41,053 bases of DNA, taken from Mesorhizobium sp. M7A.T.Ca.US.000.02.2.1 (GTDB lineage: Bacteria; Pseudomonadota; Alphaproteobacteria; Rhizobiales; Rhizobiaceae). Every line of letters begins with the position of its first letter. Position 1 is the stretch's first letter. Position numbers and translations under genes: made by a program. This document shows, one piece after another, positions 10,483-18,865 of the stretch. The stretch is taken from the NCBI RefSeq assembly GCF_003996995.1, contig NZ_RZTT01000007.1, forward strand, positions 1 through 41,053, written 5' to 3'. The notes under the pieces were generated by a model. That model was given only the letters and a program-made list of their open reading frames with translations. It was not told where the DNA came from and did not search any database.

Positions 10483-12027
10483 TCAATGCAGATTGGCGAC
10501 GCGTCGGACCTCATCGGTGACATGCACGTCGCCGACCCTGATCCTGAGGGGGGCCGGCCTGCCGTACAGGTAGCCTTGCACCACCTCGCAGCCGGCTGCC
10601 CTGAGCAGCGTCGCCTGGCTTTCGGTCTCGACGCCTTCGGCAATGATGCTGACGCCGAGCGCGCGCGACAGCCCGACGATGGTCGAGACGACCGCACCCG
10701 AGCTGGAATCGGTGTCGAGGCGGCTGACGAAGGACCGGTCGATCTTCAGCTTGCCGAACGAGAAATCGATCAGGTAGCTCAAATTGGAATAGCCGGTGCC
10801 GAAATCGTCGACGGCGACCGAGATGCCCATATCCGCGAGCTCCTTCAGGATGGCGGCAGCGCGGTCGCGGTCCTGCATCATCGCCGTCTCGGTCACTTCC
10901 AGCTCCAGCCGCGACGGCTTGATGCCGGTGCTCGTCATGGCGTCGCGCACGATGCCGACAAAATCCTTGGTCATGAACTGGACGGGCGAGATGTTGACGG
11001 CGACGAAGCAGTCGTCGGGCAGATGCCGGGCGTCGCTGCAGGCTTTGCGCAGCACCCATTCGCCGATCGGGCCGATCATGCCGGTTTCCTCGGCGATCGG
11101 AATGAACTCCATCGGCGGGATCATGCCGCATTCCGGATGCCGCCAGCGGATAAGCGCTTCATACCCGACGATGCGGCCGGTCGGGAGATCGAGCTGCGGC
11201 TGGTAATGAAGGTCGAAGTCACCACGTTCGAAGGCTATGTGCAGTTCGGATTCGATCCATTGGCGATGGTCGGCGACCCTGCCCATTTCGGCATGGAAGA
11301 CCGACCAGTTGCCGACGCCGCTGGCGCGCGCGTTCTGCAGCGCCAGATTAGAGCGGCGCAGGATGAGGACCGGATCGACGCCGTCCTTTGGCATCGCCAC
11401 GATGCCGACCGACAGGCTGACCGATTGCAGGTGCGTACCGAGATCATAGGGCTCCATCATCTCGTCGATGAGCCTCTCTATGGTGCTTTCCAAGGACCCT
11501 GAGACCTGGTTGTCAGGGAGCAGGATCGCGAATTCACCGGCGCCGATGCGTCCGATCAGCGCGCGCGGTGGCACGCACGTCTTCAAGCGCTTGGTGAAGG
11601 CGCGGATCAACTCGTCGCCCTGGCTGTAGCCGATGGCGTCATTGATCTGCTTGAAGCGGTCGATGTCGATATCGATGAGGAACATCGGCTCGCCGGTCCG
11701 GCTGGTCGCGCATGCCGCCTCGGCAATCTTGCCGACCATCGCCGGGCGTGCCACCAGGCCGGTCAGCTTGTCGAAATGGGTTTCCGTGAAGACGAAATCC
11801 GCCGATTCATCGACGCCGGCGAAGAAGGACATCGCGGCGACCGACGCCGCCAGTGCGCAAAGAGCGGCCATCACCGGGACCATCAAGTCCGCGGAGATGC
11901 CGGCAAAACCATCGCCGAGACCGAGCTTCAGGCCCCAGAGCCCGAGGACGAAACTGCCGAGACCCGAACTCGCTATGGTGAGCAGTCGGAACACCGGTGT
12001 TCGCTTCGGGTTGCTGACGGCGAGCAT
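10483..12027 (-). CDS. Membrane GGDEF/EAL protein, probable c-di-GMP phosphodiesterase
   Basis: A 514-residue protein. Two N-terminal membrane segments (about residues 13-38 and 46-70) precede a GGDEF domain (about 80-240) and an EAL domain (about 255-510). The cyclase active site is degenerate: GAGEF (162-166) replaces GGDEF, with glycine in place of the first acidic residue, so cyclase activity is unlikely. The EAL side looks intact: E290-A291-L292 in GYEALIRW, Asn345 in NISP, Glu377 in LELEVTE, Asp407-Asp408 in DDFGTGYS, and Lys428/Asp430 in LKIDRSFV. It is therefore probably a c-di-GMP hydrolase, with the GGDEF half possibly acting as a GTP-binding regulator (inference). There is no recognisable sensor domain. 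The ATG at 12027 is preceded by AGGGGAA. Confidence 0.92.
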   Translation of the reverse strand: MLAVSNPKRTPVFRLLTIASSGLGSFVLGLWGLKLGLGDGFAGISADLMVPVMAALCALAASVAAMSFFAGVDESADFVFTETHFDKLTGLVARPAMVGKIAEAACATSRTGEPMFLIDIDIDRFKQINDAIGYSQGDELIRAFTKRLKTCVPPRALIGRIGAGEFAILLPDNQVSGSLESTIERLIDEMMEPYDLGTHLQSVSLSVGIVAMPKDGVDPVLILRRSNLALQNARASGVGNWSVFHAEMGRVADHRQWIESELHIAFERGDFDLHYQPQLDLPTGRIVGYEALIRWRHPECGMIPPMEFIPIAEETGMIGPIGEWVLRKACSDARHLPDDCFVAVNISPVQFMTKDFVGIVRDAMTSTGIKPSRLELEVTETAMMQDRDRAAAILKELADMGISVAVDDFGTGYSNLSYLIDFSFGKLKIDRSFVSRLDTDSSSGAVVSTIVGLSRALGVSIIAEGVETESQATLLRAAGCEVVQGYLYGRPAPLRIRVGDVHVTDEVRRVANLH

Positions 12028-12199
12028 TGAAAGTTCCCCTGAGTACGGGGCTTTCTAGCGGATATCTCCTTAAAATGAGTTTCCGCGAATGAATCCAATT
12101 TTATTGGACCGAAAGTATTTCTTGAGCGGATCAACGCGCATGGCGCTGAAACGGATTCAACTGGCGCGCCTAAGCTTCGTGTCTTCAAATGTCGCCATT

Positions 12200-12226
12200 T
12201 TAAAACCGCCGCGCATCTTTGGGCGG
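12200..12226 (-). terminator. Probable intrinsic terminator of the fab operon
   Basis: Read on the minus strand, a 5-bp G+C stem (12222-12226 with 12206-12210) is followed by a TTTTAAAA tract a few bases downstream of the fabI stop. Confidence 0.6.
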
Positions 12227-12232
12227 CAGGCG

Positions 12233-13045
12233 TTAGTCTCGTGCGCCGTCTGTCTGCTTCAATTCGTCGAGCGTCGGCATGGAAACGATGTGATAGCCGG
12301 AATCGACATAGTGGATTTCGCCGGTAACCCCGGAAGACAGATCCGACAACAGATAAAGTGCCGAGCCACCGACTTCGTCGATGGTCACCGTGCGGCGCAG
12401 CGGCGAGTTTCGCTGCTGGTAGGAGAACATGTGGCGCGCATCGGAAATGCCGGCGCCGGCAAGCGTGCGCACCGGTCCAGCCGATATGGCGTTCACCCTG
12501 ATGGCGCGCGGACCGTAGTCGTTCGCAAGATACCGGACACTCGCCTCAAGCCCTGCCTTGGCGACGCCCATGACATTGTAGTTCGGCATGACGCGGACCG
12601 ACCCCGCATAGGTCAGCGTGATCATCGATCCGCCGTCCTTCATCAAGGTGGCCGCATGGCGGGCGACCTCGGTGAAGGAGTAGCAGGAGATCACCATGGT
12701 GCGGACGAAATTGTCACGGCTGGTGTCGGCGTAGAGGCCTTTCAGCTCGTTCTTGTCGGAAAAGCCAATGGCGTGGACGACGAAATCCAGCCCGCCCCAT
12801 TCCTTGCCCAGAGTCTCGAACGTGGCCGCGACAGAATCGCTGTCCTCGACGTCGCACGGCACGACCAGCGAGGCGCCGAGCTTGTCGGCCAGCGGCCTGA
12901 CCCGGCGTCCGAAGGCATCACCCTGATAGGTGAAGGCGAGTTCCGCGCCATGTTCGGCTAATTTCCGGGCGATGCCCCAGGCGATCGAGTGATCGTTGGC
13001 GACACCCATGACAAGCCCGCGCTTGCCCTTCATCAATCCGTCCAT
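12233..13045 (-). CDS. fabI: Enoyl-[acyl-carrier-protein] reductase (NADH)
   Basis: A 270-residue short-chain dehydrogenase that reduces trans-2-enoyl-ACP in the last step of each fatty-acid elongation cycle. The N-terminal nucleotide-binding segment is GLVMGVANDHSIAWGIARKLA, the FabI-specific version of the SDR glycine motif. The catalytic Tyr146, and Tyr156 with Lys163 (Tyr-X6-Lys spacing), are present in LTYAGSVRVMPNYNVMGVAK. The ATG at 13045 was chosen because an AAGGA lies about 10 bases upstream; a TTG at 13054 would add three residues. It follows fabB by 13 bases and ends the fabA-fabB-fabI operon. Some FabI proteins are triclosan targets; sensitivity is not judged here. Confidence 0.96.
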   Translation of the reverse strand: MDGLMKGKRGLVMGVANDHSIAWGIARKLAEHGAELAFTYQGDAFGRRVRPLADKLGASLVVPCDVEDSDSVAATFETLGKEWGGLDFVVHAIGFSDKNELKGLYADTSRDNFVRTMVISCYSFTEVARHAATLMKDGGSMITLTYAGSVRVMPNYNVMGVAKAGLEASVRYLANDYGPRAIRVNAISAGPVRTLAGAGISDARHMFSYQQRNSPLRRTVTIDEVGGSALYLLSDLSSGVTGEIHYVDSGYHIVSMPTLDELKQTDGARD

Positions 13046-13058
13046 GGCCGGCAAATCC

Positions 13059-14279
13059 TTATGCGGAATAGCGCTGGAAAACGAGCGTGGCGTTGGTGCC
13101 GCCGAAGCCGAACGAATTGGACAGGACAGTGTCGATCCTGGCGTCGTCGATGCGCTTTCGCACGATCGGCATGCCCTCGAATTCGGGGTCGAGGGTCTCG
13201 ATATGGGCGCTTTCGCCGATGAAGCCGCCCTGCATCATCAGGATCGAATAGATGGATTCCTGCACGCCGGCCGCGCCCAGCGAATGGCCGGTCAGCGACT
13301 TCGTCGAGGTGATATACGGCATCTCTGAGCCGAACACCTCGCGGATCGCTCCCATTTCCTTGGAATCTCCCACCGGCGTCGAGGTACCATGGGTGTTGAT
13401 GTAGTCGACCGGTGTGGAAACCGTGGCCAGCGCCTGGCGCATGCAGCGGACCGCGCCCTCGCCTGAAGGGGCAACCATGTCGTGACCATCCGACGTCGCG
13501 CCATAGCCAACGATCTCGGCATAGATTTTCGCGCCGCGCGCTTTGGCATGCTCAAGCTCTTCCAGCACCAGCACCCCGGCGCCGCCGGCGATGACGAAGC
13601 CGTCGCGATTGGCGTCATAGGCGCGGGAAGCGGTCGATGCCTTGTCGTTGAATTTCGACGACATGGCGCCCATGGCGTCGAACAGGTCCGACATCGTCCA
13701 GTCGAGATCCTCGTGGCCGCCGGCAAAGATGATGTCCTGCTTGCCCCACTGGATCAATTCATAGCCATTGCCGATGCAATGCGCCGAGGTCGAACAGGCC
13801 GACGAGATCGAGTAGTTGACGCCGTGGATCTTGAACCAGGTGGCAAGCGTCGCCGATGCGGTCGACGACATTGCCTTCGGCACCGCGAACGGACCGATGC
13901 GCTTGGGACTGCCGTTCTTCAGCGTCGTTTCGGCAGCTTCGACGATGGTGCGGGTGGATGGCCCGCCCGATCCCATGACGATGCCGGTGCGCTCATTGGT
14001 GATGTCGCTCTCGCCGAGGCCCGCATCCGCGATCGCCTGATCCATGGCGACATGGTTCCAGGCAGCCCCCTGGCTCAGGAAGCGCATCGCACGGCGGTCG
14101 ATCATGGCCGATGGATCGAGCGTCGGCGCTCCCCAGACCTGGCAGCGGAAGCCGTGTTCGGCGAAGGAATCGGAGAAGCTGATGCCGGATCTGGCGTCAT
14201 GCAGAGAGGTCTGCACCTCGTTGGCATTGTTGCCGATCGACGACACAATGCCGATGCCTGTGACTACGACACGTCTCAT
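13059..14279 (-). CDS. fabB: 3-oxoacyl-[acyl-carrier-protein] synthase I
   Basis: A 406-residue condensing enzyme for elongation of unsaturated acyl chains. The Cys-His-His triad is visible: Cys162 in [12 protein letters not shown], His297 in [11 protein letters not shown] and His332 in GHSLGAAG, with Lys327 in STKSLTGH. The C-terminal [12 protein letters not shown] is typical. The ATG at 14279 has a strong GGAAGGAG upstream; the frame extends two codons further to a TTG. Co-location with fabA supports FabB (KAS I) over FabF. Together FabA and FabB form the anaerobic unsaturated fatty-acid pathway. Confidence 0.96.
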   Translation of the reverse strand: MRRVVVTGIGIVSSIGNNANEVQTSLHDARSGISFSDSFAEHGFRCQVWGAPTLDPSAMIDRRAMRFLSQGAAWNHVAMDQAIADAGLGESDITNERTGIVMGSGGPSTRTIVEAAETTLKNGSPKRIGPFAVPKAMSSTASATLATWFKIHGVNYSISSACSTSAHCIGNGYELIQWGKQDIIFAGGHEDLDWTMSDLFDAMGAMSSKFNDKASTASRAYDANRDGFVIAGGAGVLVLEELEHAKARGAKIYAEIVGYGATSDGHDMVAPSGEGAVRCMRQALATVSTPVDYINTHGTSTPVGDSKEMGAIREVFGSEMPYITSTKSLTGHSLGAAGVQESIYSILMMQGGFIGESAHIETLDPEFEGMPIVRKRIDDARIDTVLSNSFGFGGTNATLVFQRYSA

Positions 14280-14329
14280 TCGCAACTCCTTCCAGGGGTG
14301 CTGGCCAGAGAGCTGGCCAGGGATGCCGG

Positions 14330-14845
14330 TCAGCCAACCGCCGACTGCTTGGACAGACCGACTTTCAAATCCGTTGCCGCGTATATGGGTTCGCCATCCG
14401 CCTTCAGCCAGCCATCGGCGATGCCGAGCACCAGCCGGCCCCGCATCACGCGCTTGAAGTCGATGCCATATTCGACCTTCTTCACCGAGGGCGTGACCAT
14501 GCCCTTGAATTTCACTTCACCGGTCGACAGCGCCATCCCCTTGCCGGGTTCGCCCAGCCAGCCAAGATAGAAGCCCGTCAATTGCCACATGGCGTCGAGG
14601 CCGAGGCACCCCGGCATGATCGGATTGCCGATGAAATGGCAGGCAAAGAACCACAGGTCCGGCTTGATGTCGAACTCCGCGCGGATGAAACCCTTCTCGA
14701 AGGCGCCGCCCGTCTCGCTGATCTCGGTGATGCGGTCGAACATCAGCATCGGCGGATAGGGAAGCTGGGCGTTGCCCGGTCCGAACAGTTCGCCGCGGGC
14801 GCAGGCCAGCAATTCGTCGTACTCGTAGCTGGATTTACCCGCCAT
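14330..14845 (-). CDS. fabA: 3-hydroxydecanoyl-ACP dehydratase/isomerase
   Basis: A 171-residue dehydratase-isomerase that introduces the cis double bond at C10 in unsaturated fatty-acid synthesis. The catalytic His70 and Asp84 ([20 protein letters not shown]) fall at the same numbers as in E. coli FabA, which fixes the ATG at 14845 ([13 protein letters not shown]); the open frame runs 20 residues further upstream but that part is not FabA-like. A GGGGATGAG lies in front. The gene is first in fabA-fabB-fabI and divergent from irr across a 243-bp region, an arrangement I recognise from Rhizobiales. Confidence 0.97.
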   Translation of the reverse strand: MAGKSSYEYDELLACARGELFGPGNAQLPYPPMLMFDRITEISETGGAFEKGFIRAEFDIKPDLWFFACHFIGNPIMPGCLGLDAMWQLTGFYLGWLGEPGKGMALSTGEVKFKGMVTPSVKKVEYGIDFKRVMRGRLVLGIADGWLKADGEPIYAATDLKVGLSKQSAVG

Positions 14846-14973
14846 CAATCTCATCCCCATATCGTTCCGGGCTATCGGGTGCCCTTGTCGTTGGTTTCCT
14901 AACACAATCTGTTTCAGGCCGGAAACCGGCGTTTGCGCTTAGCCTGCTCGTCTGCCTGGGTCAATGCGCGCTA

Positions 14974-15002
14974 TTGATCGCATTCGGACGACAGAATATA
15001 TG
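14974..15002 (+). promoter_or_regulatory. Probable sigma-70-type promoter of irr
   Basis: A -35-like TTGATC (14974-14979) and a -10-like TATATG (14997-15002) are separated by 17 bases, about 85 bases upstream of the irr ATG. No iron-control element was identified with confidence in the fabA-irr gap. Confidence 0.5.
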
Positions 15003-15088
15003 TCCTGAGAGGTCCGGTTTCGGCAGACGTTCATTTTTTTGCCATTCTGGGCTTGTCTTGGGGCGGAACTGTGGGGTTCGACGAGAAG

Positions 15089-15520
15089 ATGGACCTGGAC
15101 GGCCGGAAGGAAAATGTCGCTGTGGACAAGCGGGTCCGTGAAGCTGGCCTGAGGCCGACGCGTCAGCGCATTGCGCTGGCCGATCTGCTTTTCGCCAAGG
15201 GCGACCGGCATCTGTCGGCCGAGGAACTGCACGAGGAGGCGGTTGCCGCCGGCGTGCCGGTGTCGCTGGCCACCGTCTACAATGCCCTTCACCAGTTTAC
15301 CCAGGCGGGACTTTTGCGCATCCTCGCCGTGGAGGGCGCGAAAACCTATTTCGACACCAACACCTCCGACCACCACCATTTCTACATCGAAGGCGAAAAC
15401 CGCATATTCGACATCGACAGTGGTCCGGTGACGGTCGCCAACCTGCCGGAGCCGCCGGAAGGGATGGAGATCGCCAATGTCGATATCGTGGTGAGGCTGC
15501 GCCCCAAACGCCGCGAATGA
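15089..15520 (+). CDS. irr: Fur-family iron response regulator Irr
   Basis: A 143-residue transcription factor that represses or activates genes according to haem/iron status in Rhizobiales. The winged-helix DNA-binding half contains LRPTRQRIALADLLFAKGDRHLSAEELHEEA and VPVSLATVYNALHQF. The dimerisation half carries the Irr-diagnostic triple histidine in TNTSDHHHFYIEGE (His95-His97), implicated in haem binding. The GCPWH-type haem regulatory motif of Bradyrhizobium Irr is absent, as in Rhizobium Irr. The start is uncertain: ATG 15089, GTG 15071 and TTG 15053 are all in frame; 15089 gives a family-like N-terminus. It is divergent from fabA. Confidence 0.92.
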   Translation: MDLDGRKENVAVDKRVREAGLRPTRQRIALADLLFAKGDRHLSAEELHEEAVAAGVPVSLATVYNALHQFTQAGLLRILAVEGAKTYFDTNTSDHHHFYIEGENRIFDIDSGPVTVANLPEPPEGMEIANVDIVVRLRPKRRE

Positions 15521-15539
15521 CCGGCGAGGCCCCCTTACC

Positions 15540-15702
15540 GTGCCCGTGCTGTTGCTGCTCGGCGGGCACATGTGGGGCAATGCGGCCGCGATGGCGGTTG
15601 CGCTGATCTGGATCGCGCACATCGCCATCGACCGTGCGCTGGCCTATGGCCTGAAGCTGCCACCGGCTTTCAGGACACCCATCTCGGCCGTATCGGGCGC
15701 TA
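15540..15702 (+). pseudogene. Remnant of a DUF4260-like small membrane-protein gene
   Basis: The frame from 15540 reads VPVLLLLGGHMWGNAAAMAV, then a hydrophobic stretch ending ALIWIAHIAIDRALAYGLKL. I recognise this as the C-terminal third of DUF4260-type membrane proteins (from memory). The N-terminal part is missing because irr ends 20 bases earlier. Near the end the family-like ending (DTHLGRIGR then stop) is recovered only by a one-base shift around 15675, ending at a TAG near 15700. The unshifted frame runs on to a TGA at 15711-15713. Both the 5' truncation and the frameshift argue for a decayed gene. Confidence 0.55.
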
Positions 15703-15771
15703 GGCTGACCTGAATTTCAACACACCCAAACCGGGCCGTGAAGGATCGGGGTTAAGATTCTGGGTCAAGAA

Positions 15772-16338
15772 TCAGTCCTTGACCCGTTCGCCGGGATAGG
15801 CGCCCCAGACGATCGACTGGGCAAGCCAGCCTGTGTGGCCATCGAATGTCATTTCGCACCACTGGCCGTCGCAGGATTTGATCGTGCCCATGACGCCCGG
15901 CTCGACCATCGCGACCACCCTTGCGTCCTTGTTGGGGCTGTTGAGAAGGTTGATCTGGGCACCCTTGCCGCGCTGCCACGGAGCAACGATTGCCGTGCGC
16001 CGGCCGGACAGCAGCGACTGGTTGATCCAGCCTTCCGAACCATCGGCATCGCGCACGCGGCGCCATGTGTCGAATTCCTGGATGATCTCCATCGGCAGGC
16101 CGGCCTTCATATACATCCAGTCGACCGAGTAGTTGGCCCCGGGACCGACGCGCGAGTTGACGCGGCCGGATTTCAGGCTGACGAACCGCGGCAGCGGCAG
16201 GCCACTCGGACCAAGCGTGACGACGCCCTGGGCAGGTGCAGCGGCACTCTGCGCCACGGCAAGCGGAGAATAAAGCAGAGCGCCGAGAAATGCTGCGCTG
16301 AGGGTCAGGCGAAGCGACGCGAAACCAGACACTTTCAT
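15772..16338 (-). CDS. Exported bacterial SH3-domain protein
   Basis: A 188-residue protein with a Sec-type signal peptide (KVSGFASLRLTLSAAFLGAL then LLYSPLAVAQ, cleavage expected near residue 30). Two bacterial SH3-like (SH3_3) repeats follow: one around SGRVNSRVGPGANYSVDW to GSEGWINQSLLSG, and one around INLLNSPNKDARVVAMVEPG to GHTGWLAQSIVWG. Such domains often bind cell-wall or envelope components; no catalytic domain is attached, and function is unknown. The start is uncertain. ATG 16338 gives the cleanest signal peptide but AAAGGA touches it; a GTG two codons later, or a GTG at 16422, is possible. It is transcribed away from the dehydrogenase gene. Confidence 0.85.
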   Translation of the reverse strand: MKVSGFASLRLTLSAAFLGALLYSPLAVAQSAAAPAQGVVTLGPSGLPLPRFVSLKSGRVNSRVGPGANYSVDWMYMKAGLPMEIIQEFDTWRRVRDADGSEGWINQSLLSGRRTAIVAPWQRGKGAQINLLNSPNKDARVVAMVEPGVMGTIKSCDGQWCEMTFDGHTGWLAQSIVWGAYPGERVKD

Positions 16339-16484
16339 TCCTTTCGGCGCTTGCCCATCGGCCTCGGCGCCCCTTTTTCTTTGTCTTCGGCGGCACCGCT
16401 TGTTACAGGGAGTAATCGGCACCGCGACCGGCTTTCAGTTTCGCCGGTCTTGGTTAAAGAGGTCTCAACGAGATCGGGTTAGAA

Positions 16485-16527
16485 GCAATTCCAGCAAAAG
16501 TGTGATGCGGTTTGCGTTCGGAATTGC
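16485..16527 (+). repeat. Partial mosaic palindromic repeat, copy C (reverse orientation)
   Basis: GCAATTCC (16485-16492) and GGAATTGC (16520-16527) are inverted repeats. The interior (AAAAGTGTGATGCGGTTT) is the reverse complement of the corresponding part of the copies at 20026 and 25291. Only the second module of the element is present. It lies 24 bases before the dehydrogenase start codon. Confidence 0.75.
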
Positions 16528-16550
16528 GGCAAGTACTCGGGAGGGAAACA

Positions 16551-17552
16551 ATGGCAGGCAAAAAGAAGCCTCTCGTCGTCATCACGCGAAAGCTGCCCGA
16601 CCCGGTCGAGACCCGCATGCGCGAGTTGTTCGACGCAAGGCTGAATGTCGAGGACAGGCCGATGACGCAGCCGGAGCTGGTTGCCGCGGTCAAGGAAGCC
16701 GACGTGCTGGTGCCGACGGTAACCGATCAGATCGACGCCGCGCTGATCGCCCAGGCAGGCGACAACCTCAAACTGATCGCGAATTTTGGCAATGGCGTCG
16801 ACAAGATCGATGTCGCGGCCGCGGCCAAGAGGGGCATCACCGTCACCAACACGCCGAATGTCCTGACCGAGGACACCGCCGACATGACCATGGCGCTGAT
16901 GCTGGCGGTGCCGCGGCGGCTGGCGGAAGGCGCTAATGTGCTCACCGGTGACAAGAAATGGGCCGGCTGGTCTCCGACCTGGATGCTGGGCCGGCGCATC
17001 TGGGGCAAGCGGCTCGGCATTGTCGGCATGGGGCGAATCGGCACCGCCGTCGCCAGACGGGCCAAGGCCTTCGGCCTGTCGATCCACTACCACAACCGCC
17101 ACCGCGTGCTGCCGGCCGTGGAGGACGGGCTGGAGGCGACGTATTGGGAAAGCCTCGACCAGATGCTGGCCCGCATGGATATCATCTCGGTCAACTGTCC
17201 CTCGACGCCGGCAACCTTCCATCTGCTTTCAGCGCGGCGGCTGGCGCTGCTGCAGCCCACCGCATATGTCGTCAACACCGCGCGCGGCGACATCATCGAC
17301 GAGGAAGCGCTGGTCAAGCTGATTCAGGACGGCAAGATCGCCGGGGCCGGCCTCGACGTCTACGAGCATGAGCCGGCTTTGAACAGCAAGCTGCTGAAGC
17401 TCGCCGCCAAGAACAAGGTCGTGCTTTTGCCGCATATGGGCTCGGCGACGCTCGAGGGCCGCATCGATATGGGCGAGAAGGTCATCATCAATATCCGTGC
17501 CTTCGTCGACGGCCACCGCCCGCCGGATCGGGTGCTGCCGCTCAGGACCTGA
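16551..17552 (+). CDS. D-2-hydroxyacid dehydrogenase (glyoxylate/hydroxypyruvate reductase type)
   Basis: A 333-residue NAD(P)-dependent oxidoreductase of the D-isomer-specific 2-hydroxyacid dehydrogenase family. The Rossmann motif GIVGMGRIG is at 156-164. The catalytic Arg245 (NTARGD), Glu274 (EHEP) and His295 (LPHMGSAT) are all present. The substrate-side segment FGNGVDKIDVAAAAKRGITV fits glyoxylate/hydroxypyruvate reductases (GyaR/GRHPR-like), so conversion of glycerate to hydroxypyruvate or glycolate to glyoxylate is likely, but the exact substrate is not fixed. The ATG at 16551 follows GAGGG. A partial repeat element lies directly upstream. Confidence 0.9.
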   Translation: MAGKKKPLVVITRKLPDPVETRMRELFDARLNVEDRPMTQPELVAAVKEADVLVPTVTDQIDAALIAQAGDNLKLIANFGNGVDKIDVAAAAKRGITVTNTPNVLTEDTADMTMALMLAVPRRLAEGANVLTGDKKWAGWSPTWMLGRRIWGKRLGIVGMGRIGTAVARRAKAFGLSIHYHNRHRVLPAVEDGLEATYWESLDQMLARMDIISVNCPSTPATFHLLSARRLALLQPTAYVVNTARGDIIDEEALVKLIQDGKIAGAGLDVYEHEPALNSKLLKLAAKNKVVLLPHMGSATLEGRIDMGEKVIINIRAFVDGHRPPDRVLPLRT

Positions 17553-17585
17553 CGCTGTCGCGGCCCACAAACCGTAAGATAAACC

Positions 17586-18074
17586 TTACGAGATAGCTTT
17601 GCGCATGGTGATCGAGGTCGGCCTGGCATAGCCCTCATGCGCCGTCCGTTCAGTTTCGCGAAAGCCGAGGCGAGCAAAGGCCTCATGATTCCCGGTCAGC
17701 TCGATCCGTGTCTGAAGCTCGATGGCGGCCTTGCCGCGGCTGCGAGCAAGGTCTTCGACCGCCTGCATCAGCCGCCGGCCGATGCCTTGTCCCTGGCAGT
17801 CCGACGGGACGGCGAGCTTGCCGACATAAAACTCTGTCACTTTTTCAAGGGCAAAGACGCAGCCGACGATCCTGTCGCCCTTGAGCGCCACGAAGCCGGT
17901 CTCCTGCCGCGCCTTGTCCCGCAGGCTGTCGGCGGTCAAAAGGTGGGCCGAGGAGGGCGGGTCGATGATGCCGTCCATCGAGGCGAAGGCACGCATGATC
18001 AGTGCGAGCACATCGTCCCACCGGTCGAAATCGACCGGGATCCGCGTGATGGAGACAGCTTCGTTCCGGTCCAA
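17586..18074 (-). CDS. GNAT-family N-acetyltransferase
   Basis: A 162-residue acetyltransferase. The acetyl-CoA-binding motif A appears as LAVPSDCQGQGIGRRLMQAVEDLARSRG, with the Q/R-x-x-G-x-G/A signature QGQGIG. The region EAFARLGFRETERTAHEGY is typical of motif B. The substrate is unknown. The chosen start is a TTG at 18074, four bases after the stop of the upstream moeB-like gene; the open frame extends further inside that gene, but that part is unlike GNAT proteins. The arrangement suggests co-transcription with recF and the moeB-like gene. Confidence 0.87.
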   Translation of the reverse strand: MDRNEAVSITRIPVDFDRWDDVLALIMRAFASMDGIIDPPSSAHLLTADSLRDKARQETGFVALKGDRIVGCVFALEKVTEFYVGKLAVPSDCQGQGIGRRLMQAVEDLARSRGKAAIELQTRIELTGNHEAFARLGFRETERTAHEGYARPTSITMRKAIS

Positions 18075-18078
18075 GAAT

Positions 18079-18834
18079 TCAGCTTCTCTTGTAGCGGATG
18101 GTGTCGAAGCGCGCTGCCAGCCCGTCATAGAGCAGCAGCCGGCCGACCAGCGGTTCGCCGACGCCGGTGATCAGCTTGATCGCCTCCATGGCCTGCAGCG
18201 TGCCGACGACGCCGGTCAGCGCGCCAAGCACGCCGGCTTCGGCGCAGGACGGCACCAGGCCCGGAGGCGGCGCCTCGGGAAACAGATCGCGATAGCTTGG
18301 GTTGGGCTTGCCGTCCTTGGCGTCTTCGAATGGCTTCAGCACCGTCACCGAACCATCGAAGCGTCCGACGGCGGCATGCACCAACGGCTTGCCTTCGCTC
18401 GCGCAGGCATCGGCCACGGCATAGCGCGTTTCGAAATTGTCGGAACCGTCGACGACGATGTCATAGCGGGCGACGAGGGCGGGCGCATTGTCCGTGGTCA
18501 GCCGGAACGTATGCGGTTCGACTGTGGTGTTGGGATTGATGCGAGCGATTGCCGCCTTGGCGCTATCGGTCTTCAGCAGGCCGACAGTGTCGGTACCGTG
18601 AATGACCTGGCGCTGCAGGTTGGACAGCGAAACGGTGTCGTCATCGATCACGCCGAGTGTGCCGACGCCGGCGGCGGCAAGATATTCAAGCACCGGCGCG
18701 CCCAGTCCGCCAGCGCCGATGACCAGCACCCGGGCCTGTTTCAGCCTTTGCTGGCCGGCGCCGCCGATCTCCGGCAGCACGATGTGGCGGGCATAGCGTT
18801 CGATCTCGTCTGCGGTCAGGGCGGCAGTGGTCAT
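18079..18834 (-). CDS. MoeB/ThiF/HesA-family adenylyltransferase lacking zinc cysteines
   Basis: A 251-residue E1-like enzyme that would adenylate the C-terminal Gly-Gly of a ubiquitin-fold sulfur carrier (MoaD or ThiS). The nucleotide-binding GAGGLG is at 40-45, with LSNLQRQVIH, the DGSDNFETRY segment and a conserved Cys197 in PSCAEAGVLGALTGVVGTLQAMEAIK. Both Cys-X2-Cys pairs that hold structural zinc in E. coli MoeB are missing: the first is SYRD (180-183), and the protein ends TIRYKRS with no second pair. It may still be functional, as similar rhizobial proteins exist (recalled, not checked), but MoeB versus ThiF cannot be chosen. It starts 31 bases after recF; ATG 18834 gives the family N-terminus. 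Confidence 0.85.
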   Translation of the reverse strand: MTTAALTADEIERYARHIVLPEIGGAGQQRLKQARVLVIGAGGLGAPVLEYLAAAGVGTLGVIDDDTVSLSNLQRQVIHGTDTVGLLKTDSAKAAIARINPNTTVEPHTFRLTTDNAPALVARYDIVVDGSDNFETRYAVADACASEGKPLVHAAVGRFDGSVTVLKPFEDAKDGKPNPSYRDLFPEAPPPGLVPSCAEAGVLGALTGVVGTLQAMEAIKLITGVGEPLVGRLLLYDGLAARFDTIRYKRS

Positions 18835-18865
18835 TGCCTGATCATACAGGGACGGAAAAACCTTG

